DNA from: Pseudoclavibacter chungangensis
GTDB lineage: Bacteria; Actinomycetota; Actinomycetes; Actinomycetales; Microbacteriaceae
Length of the DNA: 64,000 bases
Reading direction: 5' to 3'
Assembly: GCF_013410545.1 (NCBI RefSeq)
Contig: NZ_JACCFV010000001.1
Coordinates: 3,658,001-3,722,000, forward strand
Shown here: in pieces, positions 12,072 through 20,753 of the stretch
Position numbering within the stretch: the stretch's first letter is position 1
Layout of the letters: each line of letters opens with the position of its first letter
Program-made: the position numbers and the translations under genes
The notes under the pieces: generated by a model
The model's database searches: none
What the model was told of the DNA's origin: nothing
Seen by the model: the letters and a program-made list of their open reading frames with translations, nothing else

Positions 12072-12463
12072 GCGGCGCACTCGGACCGAACCGTGCGATC
12101 GACGCGCTCGGCCCCGTCTTCGAGGCCGACGCGCACGAGGCCGTCGAGGGGTGGCAGCTCGTGGCCGGCGACCCGACGACCGCGACACGCGAACTCGCCG
12201 CGCAGGGCGGCGTCGAGGTGGGCATCTGGGAGCTCACGGCGGGCGTCGCCGCCGACGTCGAGATCGACGAGGTCTTCGTCGTGCTCTCGGGCGCCGGGAC
12301 GGTCGAGTTCCCCGACGACCCCGACCTCGGACCGCTCCACGTGCGCGCGGGCACCGTCGCACGTCTCGCGGCGGGAACGCGCACGCGCTGGACCGTCGAG
12401 GGCGAGCCGCTGCGGAAGGTCTACATCGCCCTTCCCGAGGCGGACCGGCCGACCGGCGACTGA
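12068..12463 (+). CDS. Small cupin-domain protein
   Basis: 131 residues from a GTG that overlaps the stop of the oxidoreductase (GTGA). One cupin barrel: GVEVGIWELTAG, EIDEVFVVLSGAGTVEF and HVRAGTVARLAAGTRTRW resemble the DUF861/EutQ-like cupins that accompany FAD amine oxidases. Classical metal-binding histidines of motif 1 appear replaced (EIDE), as in ethanolamine-type cupins. Probably an accessory step or sensor of the same pathway. Confidence 0.8.
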   Translation: MSGALGPNRAIDALGPVFEADAHEAVEGWQLVAGDPTTATRELAAQGGVEVGIWELTAGVAADVEIDEVFVVLSGAGTVEFPDDPDLGPLHVRAGTVARLAAGTRTRWTVEGEPLRKVYIALPEADRPTGD

Positions 12464-12467
12464 CGTG

Positions 12468-12498
12468 ACGGCGCCCGGAACGCGCGGCCGGGCGCCGT
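12468..12498 (+). terminator. Terminator of oxidoreductase-cupin operon
   Basis: ACGGCGCCCGG pairs perfectly with CCGGGCGCCGT across nine bases, starting five bases after the cupin stop. It may serve both this operon and the convergent methyltransferase gene. Confidence 0.7.
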
Positions 12499-12546
12499 GC
12501 CGCCGGAACCGGGACGGTGATCGCCCGATGCGCACGACGCCGAGGC

Positions 12547-13455
12547 TCAGTCCGTGGCCGGCCCCCCCGGTGCGACCGCGGTGATCGTGAAGCTGAGGGG
12601 GAGGAGCCCCCGGTCGGCGGACGGCAGCTCGTACGTGCCGTCGCCGCGCTCCACGAGGTTCGCGAGCGGTCTCCACGGCAGCGTCGTCCCCTCGTGCATG
12701 CCCGTGATCCTGAGCCCTGCGCCGAGGAGCGCCGTCACGATCTCGCCGAGCGAGTGCGGCCACTCGAACGTGCGTGAGTTCGCGATCGGCGTCTCGTCGC
12801 CCGTGTACGTCTCGGTCTCGTCCCACGAATCGGGCGTGCCGTCCGGGATCGTTCGGTAGCGGACGACGTACTGCCCGTCGTCGCGTTCGTCGTCGAGCGC
12901 GAGCACCTGCGGGTGCGCGTCGCGGATGAAGAACACGCCACCCGGCCGCAGCAGCCCGGCGATGCCCGCCGCCCACGCCTCGAGGTCACGGAACCACGTG
13001 ATCGTGCCGATCGACGTGTAGACGACGTCGACGCGCCTCGCGACCGCGTCCGCCGCGCGCGTCACGTCGCTCTCGACGAACGAGCCGGCCGTGCCGGTCG
13101 CGGCGAACAGTCGCCGCGCGACGTCGAGCGCGGCGGGCGAGAAGTCGACCCCCGTGACGTCGGCGCCGAGTCGCGCGAGCGAGAGCGTGTCGGTGCCGAT
13201 GTGGTACTGGAGGTGCACGAGGTCCAGCCCGTCCAACGGCCGTGCGGCGCCGGGATCACGGCCGACCGCGCGTGCGAGCGGCGCGCGGTCGTCGCACACG
13301 ACACCCGAGAGGAACCCCGGATCCGCGACGAAGCGCTCGATCCCGTAGGCCGCAGAGCGCTCGTGGACGCCCGTGCGCTCCTCCCAGTTCGCGAGGTTCG
13401 CGGCCGCCGCGACCGCATCGTCGGCGGGCTCGCCCTCGGACACGACCGGCGTCAT
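12547..13455 (-). CDS. SAM-dependent methyltransferase, class I
   Basis: 302 residues from the ATG at 13455, five bases after the nitroreductase stop. The nucleotide-binding part contains LDLVHLQYHIGTDTLSLA and VTGVDFSPAALDVAR (motif I region and acidic strand-2 end), then DVVYTSIGTITWFRD and LLRPGGVFFIRDAHP. Residues around SWDETETYTGDE and TFEWPHSLGEIV match UbiE-like enzymes of unknown substrate found in many actinobacteria. It is likely cotranscribed with the nitroreductase. Confidence 0.85.
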   Translation of the reverse strand: MTPVVSEGEPADDAVAAAANLANWEERTGVHERSAAYGIERFVADPGFLSGVVCDDRAPLARAVGRDPGAARPLDGLDLVHLQYHIGTDTLSLARLGADVTGVDFSPAALDVARRLFAATGTAGSFVESDVTRAADAVARRVDVVYTSIGTITWFRDLEAWAAGIAGLLRPGGVFFIRDAHPQVLALDDERDDGQYVVRYRTIPDGTPDSWDETETYTGDETPIANSRTFEWPHSLGEIVTALLGAGLRITGMHEGTTLPWRPLANLVERGDGTYELPSADRGLLPLSFTITAVAPGGPATD

Positions 13456-13459
13456 GGCA

Positions 13460-14083
13460 TCAGCGTCCGTCGATGTCGGGCACGTCGAGCGCGGCACCCG
13501 CGACGGGCCGCAGCAGCACCTCGTCGAGCGGCTTGCGCGAGCGGCGCGACGGCGCGAGCTCGTCGAACTCGCGCACGGCCTCGGGAACGTCATCGGCGTG
13601 GCTCCACCGACCGACGGCGATCACGGCTCGCGGCTCGAGCGTCGCGGGCAACTCGAACGAGGACACGATGCGATCGGCCGCGAAGCCCGCCATCTGCCGC
13701 GTCGCGAGACCGAGCGCCGAGGCCTGCACGGTGAGGTGCGCGACCGACTGGCCGAGGTCGTAGAGCCCCCACGGCAGCGCCTTGCCGTCGCGCTCCGTCT
13801 CGACGACCGCCACGACGAGCGCGCTCGCCCGGCCGGCCCACGTGCGGTTGCCGGGCGCGAGTGCCTCGACGACCGCGTCGAAGTCGGCGGAGCCGCGGCG
13901 CGCGAACACGAACTTCCAGGGCTGCGAGTTGCTGTGCGAGGGCGACCAGCGCGCGGCCTCGAGCAGGACCGCGACATCGGCGTCGGACAGCTCGAACGCC
14001 GCGTCGTAGCCGCGCGGGCTCCAGCGTTCGGCGAGGATCGGCGTGACGTCGAACTCGGTCTCGGTCGGTGCGGCGGTGGTCAT
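13460..14083 (-). CDS. Nitroreductase-family FMN oxidoreductase
   Basis: 207 residues. FMN-binding signature RWSPRGYDAAFE at the N-terminus and ARWSPSHSNSQPWKFVF, then GLYDLGQSVAHLTVQASALG and a C-terminal VIAVGRWS segment. The family reduces nitroaromatics, quinones or enones using NAD(P)H. The ATG at 14083 was chosen to leave a short divergent gap before the serine hydrolase gene starting at 14148. First gene of a two-gene operon with the methyltransferase. Confidence 0.87.
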   Translation of the reverse strand: MTTAAPTETEFDVTPILAERWSPRGYDAAFELSDADVAVLLEAARWSPSHSNSQPWKFVFARRGSADFDAVVEALAPGNRTWAGRASALVVAVVETERDGKALPWGLYDLGQSVAHLTVQASALGLATRQMAGFAADRIVSSFELPATLEPRAVIAVGRWSHADDVPEAVREFDELAPSRRSRKPLDEVLLRPVAGAALDVPDIDGR

Positions 14084-14147
14084 CGTCGGGGTCCTCCGTG
14101 GGGATCGGCTGAGCGCCGGTGGGCGCCGTTCTGGGACAATTCTCGCC

Positions 14148-15503
14148 GTGACTCGAGCCACCACCAATTCGGCGACGTCGTCCGGCGACACACGTTCCGC
14201 CGCGCGACGGCGGCGTCTCCTACCCGCGGCGATGCTCGTCGCCCTCTCGACTCTGCTCGCGGCGTGCGCATCGGGCGGCGACGGGATCGGCACGCCCCCG
14301 CCCGTCCCCACGCGCGAGGCGAGCTTCGACACGACCGCGATCGAGGAGGCCATGACCGCGACGCTCGATGCGGGTGCGCCGGCCGTGCTCGTCGAGGTCC
14401 GCGACGGTGACGAGGTGTGGCGCTCCGCACGCGGGACGAGCGCGGTCGTCGGCGGCGCCGTGGCCGATCCGCTCGCGGCCGTCCGCGTCGCGAGCGTCAC
14501 GAAGTCGATGATGGGTGTGCTCCTCATGCAGCTCGTGGAGGACGGTGATCTCGACCTCGACACACGCATCGAACGGTACCTGCCGGGTGTCGTCGATCCG
14601 GCGCAGCCCGTGACGGTGCGGCAGCTCGCGAACCACACCTCGGGCATGCCCGACTACATCGACACGTTCCCGCTCGACGACCCGACCGCCGTGTCCGCCA
14701 TGCTCACGGCCGAGTACACGCCCCAGGAGCTCATCGAACGCGTCGCCGACGTCCCCTGGCTGAGCGATCCCGGGACCGAGTTCCACTACTCGAACACGAA
14801 CTACCTCGTCCTCACACTGCTGATCGAGGAGCTCACGGGCGAGTCGCTGCCCGATGTGCTCGCGGAACGCGTGGCCGGGCCCGGCGCGCTCGAATCCACG
14901 AGCCTGCCGCTCGACACGAGCATGCCCGAGGGGGCCGCGCACGGGTACTTCACGACGAACGGCATCTACGTCGACGTCACGGAGCAGTCGGGATCCCTCT
15001 GGTGGGGCGCGGGCGGGGTCGTCTCGACCGTGGGTGACATCAATACGTTCTACCGCGGGCTCTTCCAGGGTACCTACCTGCCCGACGAGGCGGTGTCGGA
15101 ACTCATCGACCTCGGCCCCGAGGGGTACGGGCTCGGGATCCAGGGGCACGTCGATCCGTGTCCCGCGCCCGAGCCGACCGCGACTCCCGTCGAGACGACG
15201 TCGGATCCCGTGGCGCCGACGGACGAGGCGACGGCCGACGGTGGAGCGACCGGCGACGCGGCCGGAAGTCCGTCCCCGAGTGCGTCGAGCACGCCGCTCG
15301 GGGTGCCCGGCATGACCTACGGGCATCTCGGGTCCGGGCTCGGATACCGGATCCTCTCGTTCTCCTCGCCGGACGGCGAGCGCCAGGTGACCGTCTCGTG
15401 GACGGCCTCGCCACCCGACTACGGCGACGACCCGCGGCTCGCGCCCGCGTGGGCGGTCGTCGATGCCGCGCTGACCGCGACCTGCCACACCGGGACACCC
15501 TGA
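14148..15503 (+). CDS. Lipoprotein serine hydrolase, beta-lactamase/D,D-peptidase fold
   Basis: 451 residues from a GTG. A lipobox follows the signal helix (LLAACASGG), so it is likely membrane-anchored outside the cell. Active-site motifs are S116-V-T-K119, Y214-S-N216 and a late H-L-G in YGHLGSGLGY. A Thr/Pro/Ala-rich, disordered insertion of about 60 residues (EPTATPVETTSD to SSTPLG) sits between the core and the last motif. Class C beta-lactamase-like proteins of this kind act on peptidoglycan peptides or unknown esters; resistance is not implied. Related in motif order to the gene at 16190. Confidence 0.85.
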   Translation: MTRATTNSATSSGDTRSAARRRRLLPAAMLVALSTLLAACASGGDGIGTPPPVPTREASFDTTAIEEAMTATLDAGAPAVLVEVRDGDEVWRSARGTSAVVGGAVADPLAAVRVASVTKSMMGVLLMQLVEDGDLDLDTRIERYLPGVVDPAQPVTVRQLANHTSGMPDYIDTFPLDDPTAVSAMLTAEYTPQELIERVADVPWLSDPGTEFHYSNTNYLVLTLLIEELTGESLPDVLAERVAGPGALESTSLPLDTSMPEGAAHGYFTTNGIYVDVTEQSGSLWWGAGGVVSTVGDINTFYRGLFQGTYLPDEAVSELIDLGPEGYGLGIQGHVDPCPAPEPTATPVETTSDPVAPTDEATADGGATGDAAGSPSPSASSTPLGVPGMTYGHLGSGLGYRILSFSSPDGERQVTVSWTASPPDYGDDPRLAPAWAVVDAALTATCHTGTP

Positions 15504-15548
15504 CCTGGGTGCACCCGCCGAGGGGTCGCGCGAAACCGAGTTCTCAAT

Positions 15549-15572
15549 TATTCTGGAATTATGGAATTCCAG
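15549..15572 (+). promoter_or_regulatory. Operator spanning the start codon, with leaderless promoter
   Basis: CTGGAATT (15553-15560) and AATTCCAG (15565-15572) form a perfect inverted repeat whose four-base spacer contains the ATG at 15561. A -10-like TATTCT (15549-15554) lies seven bases before the ATG, so transcription would begin at or near the start codon without a leader. Probably the autoregulatory site of the ArsR-type product. The site is AT-rich against a very GC-rich background. Confidence 0.6.
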
Positions 15573-16187
15573 GAATCCGGTGGTGGCGCGTCACCCGACG
15601 CCCCCGACGACCGTCGCGAGAGCGCGTCGGAGGATGCGGTCGAGGCGCGCGTCGCGCGCATCGAGGAACGGCTCGACACCCTCGTGAACGCCCTGCTCGA
15701 CAAGCCGATCGACGCGGTCGAACCACCCGCCGCACCCACCGCGCGGGCGGCCGAGCGAGGGGCGCGTTCGTCGGGCGAGGGCGACGATCCCTTCTGGGCG
15801 CTCACGGGGCTCCGAGAGCGGTCCCAGGGCACGGGCGCCGTGCTCTACACGGGGACCGTCGACTCGGGCGCAGGGCGCATCGAGTACCAGTGGTCGCGCC
15901 CCACTGAGGAGATCCTCTCGCGCGACTGGGACCGCGCGGCGGGCCGGCTCGCGGCGCTCGGTCACCCGGTGCGACTCGAGATGCTCCGACTTCTGCTCGC
16001 CGGCGAACGCACAGTGGCCGAGATCGTCGACGAGCTCGATCTCGGGTCCTCGGGCGTCGCGTACCACCACCTCCAACAGCTCGAGGCCGCGGGCTGGGTG
16101 CACACCACGACGCGCGGCCGACGCGACATCCCACCGAGCCGTGTCGTCGCGCTGCTCACCGCGATCCTGTCGACCGAGGAAGGCTGA
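15561..16187 (+). CDS. ArsR-family winged-helix regulator
   Basis: 208 residues. The first 60 are acidic and include a short coiled coil (ARIEERLDTLVNALLDK). The C-terminal winged helix covers about residues 128-178: LAALGHPVRLEMLRLLLAG, then VAEIVDELDLGSSGVAYHHL as helix-turn-helix and the wing RGRRDIPPS. No metal-binding ELCVC motif is seen, so the signal is unknown. The gene is followed after two bases by a serine hydrolase and a membrane protein, which are its likely targets along with itself. Confidence 0.85.
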   Translation: MEFQESGGGASPDAPDDRRESASEDAVEARVARIEERLDTLVNALLDKPIDAVEPPAAPTARAAERGARSSGEGDDPFWALTGLRERSQGTGAVLYTGTVDSGAGRIEYQWSRPTEEILSRDWDRAAGRLAALGHPVRLEMLRLLLAGERTVAEIVDELDLGSSGVAYHHLQQLEAAGWVHTTTRGRRDIPPSRVVALLTAILSTEEG

Positions 16188-16189
16188 CC

Positions 16190-17329
16190 GTGCACACCAC
16201 CCCCGACCCCACGTCCGCACCCGTTCCCCCGAACGCGTCCCCACCGTCGAGCGGTCCACCCCGCCCTCGAGCGATCGCGATCGTCACGGCCGCCGTCGCC
16301 GCGGGAGTCGTCGCCGTCGCGGGACTCCTCGCGATCCCCGCTCCCCGCGGCCTGGCGGAGCCCACGGGCGACGCCGCACTGATCGATGCACTCGCCCCCG
16401 CCCTCGCAGGCCACCACGTCGTGGCGGCCGTCCTCGTCGACGGTGCCGGGACGCGGCACGCGGGCTTCGGGGCCGACGAGTCGCACGAGTTCGAGATCGG
16501 CTCGGTCACGAAGACGGTCACGGCCTCGCTCCTCGCCGACGCGGTCGAGCGCGGTGAGGTGACCCTCGACACGACCGTCGCCGACCTCGTCGGGGAACGC
16601 GCGAGCGGGAGCCCCGCCGCCGACGTGACCCTCCGCGAGCTCGCGTCCCACACATCGGGCCTGCCCCGGCTCGATGCCACGACCACTGCGGCGTCGATCG
16701 TGCCCGGCATCCTGCGGCACGATCCGTACAGCCTGGCTCCCGACGAGGTCGTCGACGCGGCACTCGCCGAGCAATTGACCACGCGGGGGACCGTCGCGTA
16801 CTCGAACCTCGGCAGTGCGCTGCTCGGGCAGCTCCTCGCCGAGCGCGCGGGCGTGCCGTTCGAGAAGCTCGCGGCCGAGCGCTTCGTCGCGCCCCTCGGG
16901 CTCGGGGCCACGAGATTCCCGACCACGCCCGCCGAGCTCGGCCCGGGAGCACCGACCGGCGCGAACGAGGCGCGGCAGTCGGCGGGAGCGTGGACGATGC
17001 GCGGCTACGCACCCGCCGGCTGCGCCCGGTCGACGACCGCGGATCTCGCGATCGTGCTGCGGGCCGCGATGTCTGGTGAACTGCCGGGCCAGGAGCCGTT
17101 CGAGGCGGTCGCGCCCGTCGGTGAGGGGACGGAGGTCGGTCTCGCGTGGTTCCGGACGAGCCTCGACGACGGGCGGAACGTCGTGTGGCACAACGGGATG
17201 ACGGGCGGCTTCGCGTCGTTCGTCGGCTACGTCGAGGGCGAGGAGCGCGGCATCGCGATCCTCACCGACACCGCGGCGTCGGTCGACGAGGTCGCATTCG
17301 GGATCCTCGAGGGGAGCGTGCCCGCATGA
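16190..17329 (+). CDS. Membrane-anchored serine hydrolase, beta-lactamase fold
   Basis: 379 residues from a GTG two bases after the regulator stop. A proline-rich cytoplasmic start and one N-terminal membrane helix (AIVTAAVAAGVVAVAGLLAI) precede the catalytic domain: S105-V-T-K108, Y204-S-N206 and H334-N-G with GMTGGFASFVGY. No lipobox. Belongs to the D,D-peptidase/esterase superfamily. It overlaps the next gene by four bases (ATGA), so regulator, hydrolase and membrane protein form one operon. Confidence 0.85.
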   Translation: MHTTPDPTSAPVPPNASPPSSGPPRPRAIAIVTAAVAAGVVAVAGLLAIPAPRGLAEPTGDAALIDALAPALAGHHVVAAVLVDGAGTRHAGFGADESHEFEIGSVTKTVTASLLADAVERGEVTLDTTVADLVGERASGSPAADVTLRELASHTSGLPRLDATTTAASIVPGILRHDPYSLAPDEVVDAALAEQLTTRGTVAYSNLGSALLGQLLAERAGVPFEKLAAERFVAPLGLGATRFPTTPAELGPGAPTGANEARQSAGAWTMRGYAPAGCARSTTADLAIVLRAAMSGELPGQEPFEAVAPVGEGTEVGLAWFRTSLDDGRNVVWHNGMTGGFASFVGYVEGEERGIAILTDTAASVDEVAFGILEGSVPA

Positions 17330-17712
17330 TCGCCGTGCTCATCGGTATCGGTGTCGTCTACCTGGCCATGCTCGGGTGGGCGTGCTGGGTCCTCGTCCGC
17401 CGCGATCTCGACGGCATCCGCCTCGTCGGCCGCGTCGCCGAGGTCGTCGCGCTCGTGCTCGTGGGCGGGCTGCTCGGCCTGTGGGGACTCGTGCCCGCCT
17501 GGCTCGCCTGGCTCGTCGTCGTGCTCGCCGCGCTCGCGGTCGCGATCGGCGTGCTCCGGCGCCTCGGTGTGCTCCCACCGAGTGGCAGGCCCGCCGTGCG
17601 TGAACGGCCCGACGGCCGGGCGCGGCCCGTGTGGCCCTCGATCGTGAGCACGGTCGTGGGCGTGTTCATCGCGCTCGCGGTGGGCGCGCTGACGGTCGTC
17701 GCGGGAGCCTGA
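17326..17712 (+). CDS. Small multi-pass membrane protein
   Basis: 128 residues; the ATG overlaps the stop of the hydrolase (ATGA). About four hydrophobic helices: residues 2-24, 38-55, 56-75 and one near the C-terminus (VSTVVGVFIALAVGALTVVAG). A short polar loop (RPAVRERPDGRARP) separates the last helix. Family not recognised. Its place in the ArsR operon suggests an envelope function shared with the upstream hydrolase. Confidence 0.7.
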   Translation: MIAVLIGIGVVYLAMLGWACWVLVRRDLDGIRLVGRVAEVVALVLVGGLLGLWGLVPAWLAWLVVVLAALAVAIGVLRRLGVLPPSGRPAVRERPDGRARPVWPSIVSTVVGVFIALAVGALTVVAGA

Positions 17713-17789
17713 CGCGGCGCGCGACAGCGCGCGACGGCGCGGCGGGGGAGCGGTTCGCGACGGATCTGAAGTCGGATGAGCGGCTCGGG

Positions 17790-18629
17790 TCAGAAGATCA
17801 TCGGCCGGTCGTCGTCGATCGAGGTCTCCATGTCGAGCTCGACGACGACCGGGACGTGATCGCTCGGCGCATCGCCAGCGCGTTCGTCGCGCTCGATGGT
17901 CGCGTCGACGACGAGATCGGCGAACGACGAGGAGCCGAGCACGAAGTCGATGCGCATGCCCTCGTTCTTCGGGAATCGACCGGCCTTGTAGTCCCAGTAC
18001 GTGTACCCCTCGACGCCGCGATCGCGCACGACGTCCGTGAGTCCGTCGTCGAGGAACGCCTGGAACGCGGCACGCTCCGGCGCCGAGACGTGCGTGTGGC
18101 CCTCGAACACGGACATGTCCCACACGTCGATGTCGAGCGGCGCGATGTTGAAGTCACCCATGAGCGCGAGCGGCTGATCGGGATTCGCGCGACGCCACGC
18201 ATCCGTGTCGGCACGGAGCGCATCGAGCCAGCGCAGCTTGTAGTCGTAGTGCGGATGCCCGAGCTCGCGACCGTTCGGGACGTAGAGCGACCAGAGCCGG
18301 ACGCCCTCGACCGAGACCGCGAGAGCGCGGGCCTCGAGCGGAAGCTCACCCGACTCGGGCGGCGTGTTCGCGTAGCCGGGCATACCGTCGAAGCCGACCT
18401 GCACCTCCTCGATCGGCAGGCGGCTCGCGAACGCGACGCCGTTCCACTGGTTGGTGCCGACGACCTCGAGCTCGTACCCCGCCTCCTCGAACGCCTCGCG
18501 AGGGAACTGCGCGGGGGTGCACTTCGTCTCCTGCATCGCGAGCACGTCGATGTCCCGACGCTCGAGGAAGTCGACGATGCGGCCGAACCGGGCTCGGACG
18601 GAGTTCACGTTCCAGGTGGCGATACGCAT
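17790..18629 (-). CDS. xth: Exodeoxyribonuclease III / AP endonuclease
   Basis: 279 residues, a normal XthA length. Signature residues are all present: MRIATWNVNSVRAR with the catalytic Asn, MQETK with the metal-binding Glu, LMGDFNIAP with the Asp/Asn pair, and SDHVPVVVEL with the terminal catalytic Asp-His. The enzyme repairs abasic sites and trims 3' ends. Single gene, converging with the membrane protein gene ending at 17712. Confidence 0.95.
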   Translation of the reverse strand: MRIATWNVNSVRARFGRIVDFLERRDIDVLAMQETKCTPAQFPREAFEEAGYELEVVGTNQWNGVAFASRLPIEEVQVGFDGMPGYANTPPESGELPLEARALAVSVEGVRLWSLYVPNGRELGHPHYDYKLRWLDALRADTDAWRRANPDQPLALMGDFNIAPLDIDVWDMSVFEGHTHVSAPERAAFQAFLDDGLTDVVRDRGVEGYTYWDYKAGRFPKNEGMRIDFVLGSSSFADLVVDATIERDERAGDAPSDHVPVVVELDMETSIDDDRPMIF

Positions 18630-18690
18630 GTGCTCACGCTATCGCCCGGCCGGGAGCGCACGGGCGTGGCGTGCGCGGGGGAACGACGAG

Positions 18691-18714
18691 GGCGGCACCC
18701 CGGAGGGTGCCGCC
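18691..18714. terminator. Terminator of the adhesin gene
   Basis: GGCGGCACCC and GGGTGCCGCC form a perfect 10-base stem with a four-base loop (CGGA), 35 bases beyond the adhesin stop on the minus strand. Confidence 0.75.
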
Positions 18715-18749
18715 CTGTCATGCACTCGGCGTGAGCCGAGCGGGTACCG

Positions 18750-20489
18750 CTACTTGCGGGCCGCCCGTGCGCGCACCAGGACGATCGCCGCGCCAGCGAT
18801 GAGCGCTGCTGCCGCCGCGAGGAACGGCACGGCGTCGAACGTCCCGCCGGTCTGCGCGAGGCTCGGGGGAACCGGTGTCGAGCTGGTCGGCGTGGTGGGC
18901 ACCGTGGTCGGCGGCACCGTCGTGGACGGGGTCGTCGGCGGCGTGGTCGCCTCGGCCGACGCCTCGGCGGCCCACACGTCCTCGTCCTCGACCGGGATGC
19001 CCGTGACGGCGCCCGCGGCCGTGACGTGTGCCGTGTCGGCGTGCGTCTCCGACGCGGCGAGCGTCAGCGTGCCGGTGCAGAGGAACGAAGCGCCGGGTGC
19101 GAGCAGCACGTCCGTGATCTTCACGACACCGGAGGCGTCCGCATCGAACGTGCGCCCGTCGACCGTGCACTGCACGTTCGTGAGGGCGGGGCCGTCGGTC
19201 GTGAGGTCGCTCACGACGATGCTGCCGAGCGTCTCGATCCCGATGTTCGTGACCGTCGCCGCGACGGTCGTCTCGGCGCCGGGCTCGACGGTGAGGGCAC
19301 CCGTGTCGTAGTCACCCTCGGGCTGGTTCACGGGCTCGTACTCGGGGCCCGCCGTGATCTGGGGCACGCCGTCGACGAACTGCACGCCCTCCCACTCACC
19401 GGAGTACTTCTCGATGTCGATCGCGGGGCCGGGAACGCCCGAGCCGTAGCCGCCGGCGCCGAATGCCTGCACGACCTTCGTGTACGTCTCGGTCTCGGTG
19501 CCGTCGAGGATGACCTCGATCGCGTTGTCGTACGCCGGCTTGATGCCGACGGTCGTGGTGCCGTCGACGACCGGTCGACCGGCCTCGTCCGTGACGAGGT
19601 TCGAGTAGTAGACGACGCGGATCTGCGGGTCGACGAGCGACGCGGGCTTCGTCACCGTGAAGGTGAAGGTGCCGTCGTCGTTGCACGTCGTGGTGAGCGA
19701 GGCGCTGTCCGGGACGGGCTGGCCCCAACGGCCGGTCGCGATGTCGCGGCCCTCGAGGTGCGGCTCGAGCCCGGGGATGACCTTGCCGTCACGGCAGACC
19801 TGCAGGCTCGTGTCGAGCGTGTCCTTGACGACCGCCTGCGTCCAGCCCGTGTTCGAGAGCTGGGCGACCCACGTGATGTGCGGGCCGTTCGCGTTGATGA
19901 GTGACCCGTCGGCGTTCTGGCCGGTCGACTCGTACTCGGAGTCGTACCACCAGCCGTTCTTGCCGAGCCAGTCGGGGCCGGGGGTGGGGACGTCGCCCGT
20001 GACCGTCACCTGGGTGCCGAACAGGTCCACCGTCTGGGTGGGCGTGTTCACGTCCACCTTCTCGGTGTTGAACGTCGAACGGAAGTTCGCCGAACCCGTG
20101 ACGTCACGGTGGGCCTCGACGTAGGGGAGGAGCGTGATCGTCAGCACGCCGGCGGCGCGATCGATCGAGACGTCGGCGACGGGCGTGCTGTCGCTCTCCG
20201 AGACGGTCATCGTGAAGTCCGCGATCGAGGCCCAGTCCAGCCCCTCGGGGAGCTCGAGGGTCATCGTGTCGCCGGCCTTCGAGCCGTTCGGCACGGTCCA
20301 GTCGAAGGTGACCTCGACGTACTCCCAGTGCGCGTACTGCTGCTTGTCGGTCTTCACGTTCGAGATGCCGGAATCACCGCTGTTCGGGATCTCGGCGGCA
20401 CTCGCCGCGGTCGACACGCCGAACAGGCCGGTGAGCGCGATGAGCACGCCCACGACCAGTGCGAGCGTGGCTCGGATCTGTCGGATCAC
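18750..20489 (-). CDS. LAQTG-anchored surface protein, adhesin-like
   Basis: 579 residues from a GTG at 20489 with GGGGGA six bases upstream. Signal peptide about residues 1-33 (ending TAASAAE). The N-terminal part (KTDKQQYAHWEYVEVTFDW, MTLELPEGLDW, TGSANFRSTFN) resembles the Ig-like ligand-binding domains of Gram-positive collagen/fibrinogen adhesins. A DUF11-like domain follows (TTVAATVTNIGIETLGSIVV), then a Thr/Pro wall-spanning stretch, LAQTGG near residue 543, a membrane helix and an RARAARK tail. The open frame continues upstream, but the signal peptide and ribosome site fix this start. Confidence 0.82.
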   Translation of the reverse strand: MIRQIRATLALVVGVLIALTGLFGVSTAASAAEIPNSGDSGISNVKTDKQQYAHWEYVEVTFDWTVPNGSKAGDTMTLELPEGLDWASIADFTMTVSESDSTPVADVSIDRAAGVLTITLLPYVEAHRDVTGSANFRSTFNTEKVDVNTPTQTVDLFGTQVTVTGDVPTPGPDWLGKNGWWYDSEYESTGQNADGSLINANGPHITWVAQLSNTGWTQAVVKDTLDTSLQVCRDGKVIPGLEPHLEGRDIATGRWGQPVPDSASLTTTCNDDGTFTFTVTKPASLVDPQIRVVYYSNLVTDEAGRPVVDGTTTVGIKPAYDNAIEVILDGTETETYTKVVQAFGAGGYGSGVPGPAIDIEKYSGEWEGVQFVDGVPQITAGPEYEPVNQPEGDYDTGALTVEPGAETTVAATVTNIGIETLGSIVVSDLTTDGPALTNVQCTVDGRTFDADASGVVKITDVLLAPGASFLCTGTLTLAASETHADTAHVTAAGAVTGIPVEDEDVWAAEASAEATTPPTTPSTTVPPTTVPTTPTSSTPVPPSLAQTGGTFDAVPFLAAAAALIAGAAIVLVRARAARK

Positions 20490-20722
20490 AGTTCCCCCTG
20501 AACCATCCGCCTCTGTGCAGTCGATCCGGCTCGGGTGCCGGATCTCGTACATCCCGCACGAGGCCGGGCACGCATGTGCCCAGCTCATTATGAGCGACAC
20601 TCGGGAGCGAGGTCGATGGGGAGTGGGATGGGGAGTTCCGTTCGACGATCGGTCAGTCCCCTCGGTCGTGATGGGCCCGCGTTTCTGCGTGTGCGCCGCG
20701 CCCGATTCCGGAGAGGCATTGT

Positions 20723-20749
20723 CGCAAACTGGTTTGTGACGCAAACTGG
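20723..20749 (+). promoter_or_regulatory. Operator: direct repeat CGCAAACTGG plus inverted CAAAC-TG-GTTTG
   Basis: CGCAAACTGG occurs at 20723-20732 and 20740-20749, 17 bases apart (about 1.6 helical turns). The first copy is also half of a palindrome CAAAC-TG-GTTTG (20725-20736). It lies directly before the ATG at 20754 and is AT-rich compared with its surroundings. Likely the site of the winged-helix regulator encoded at 21472. The rest of the gap 20490-20722 shows nothing definite. Confidence 0.5.
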
Positions 20750-20753
20750 ATTC

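Noticed and set aside
14148..17329. Beta-lactamase resistance genes
   Set aside because: S-x-x-K and Y-x-N motifs define a broad hydrolase superfamily; nothing indicates antibiotic hydrolysis.
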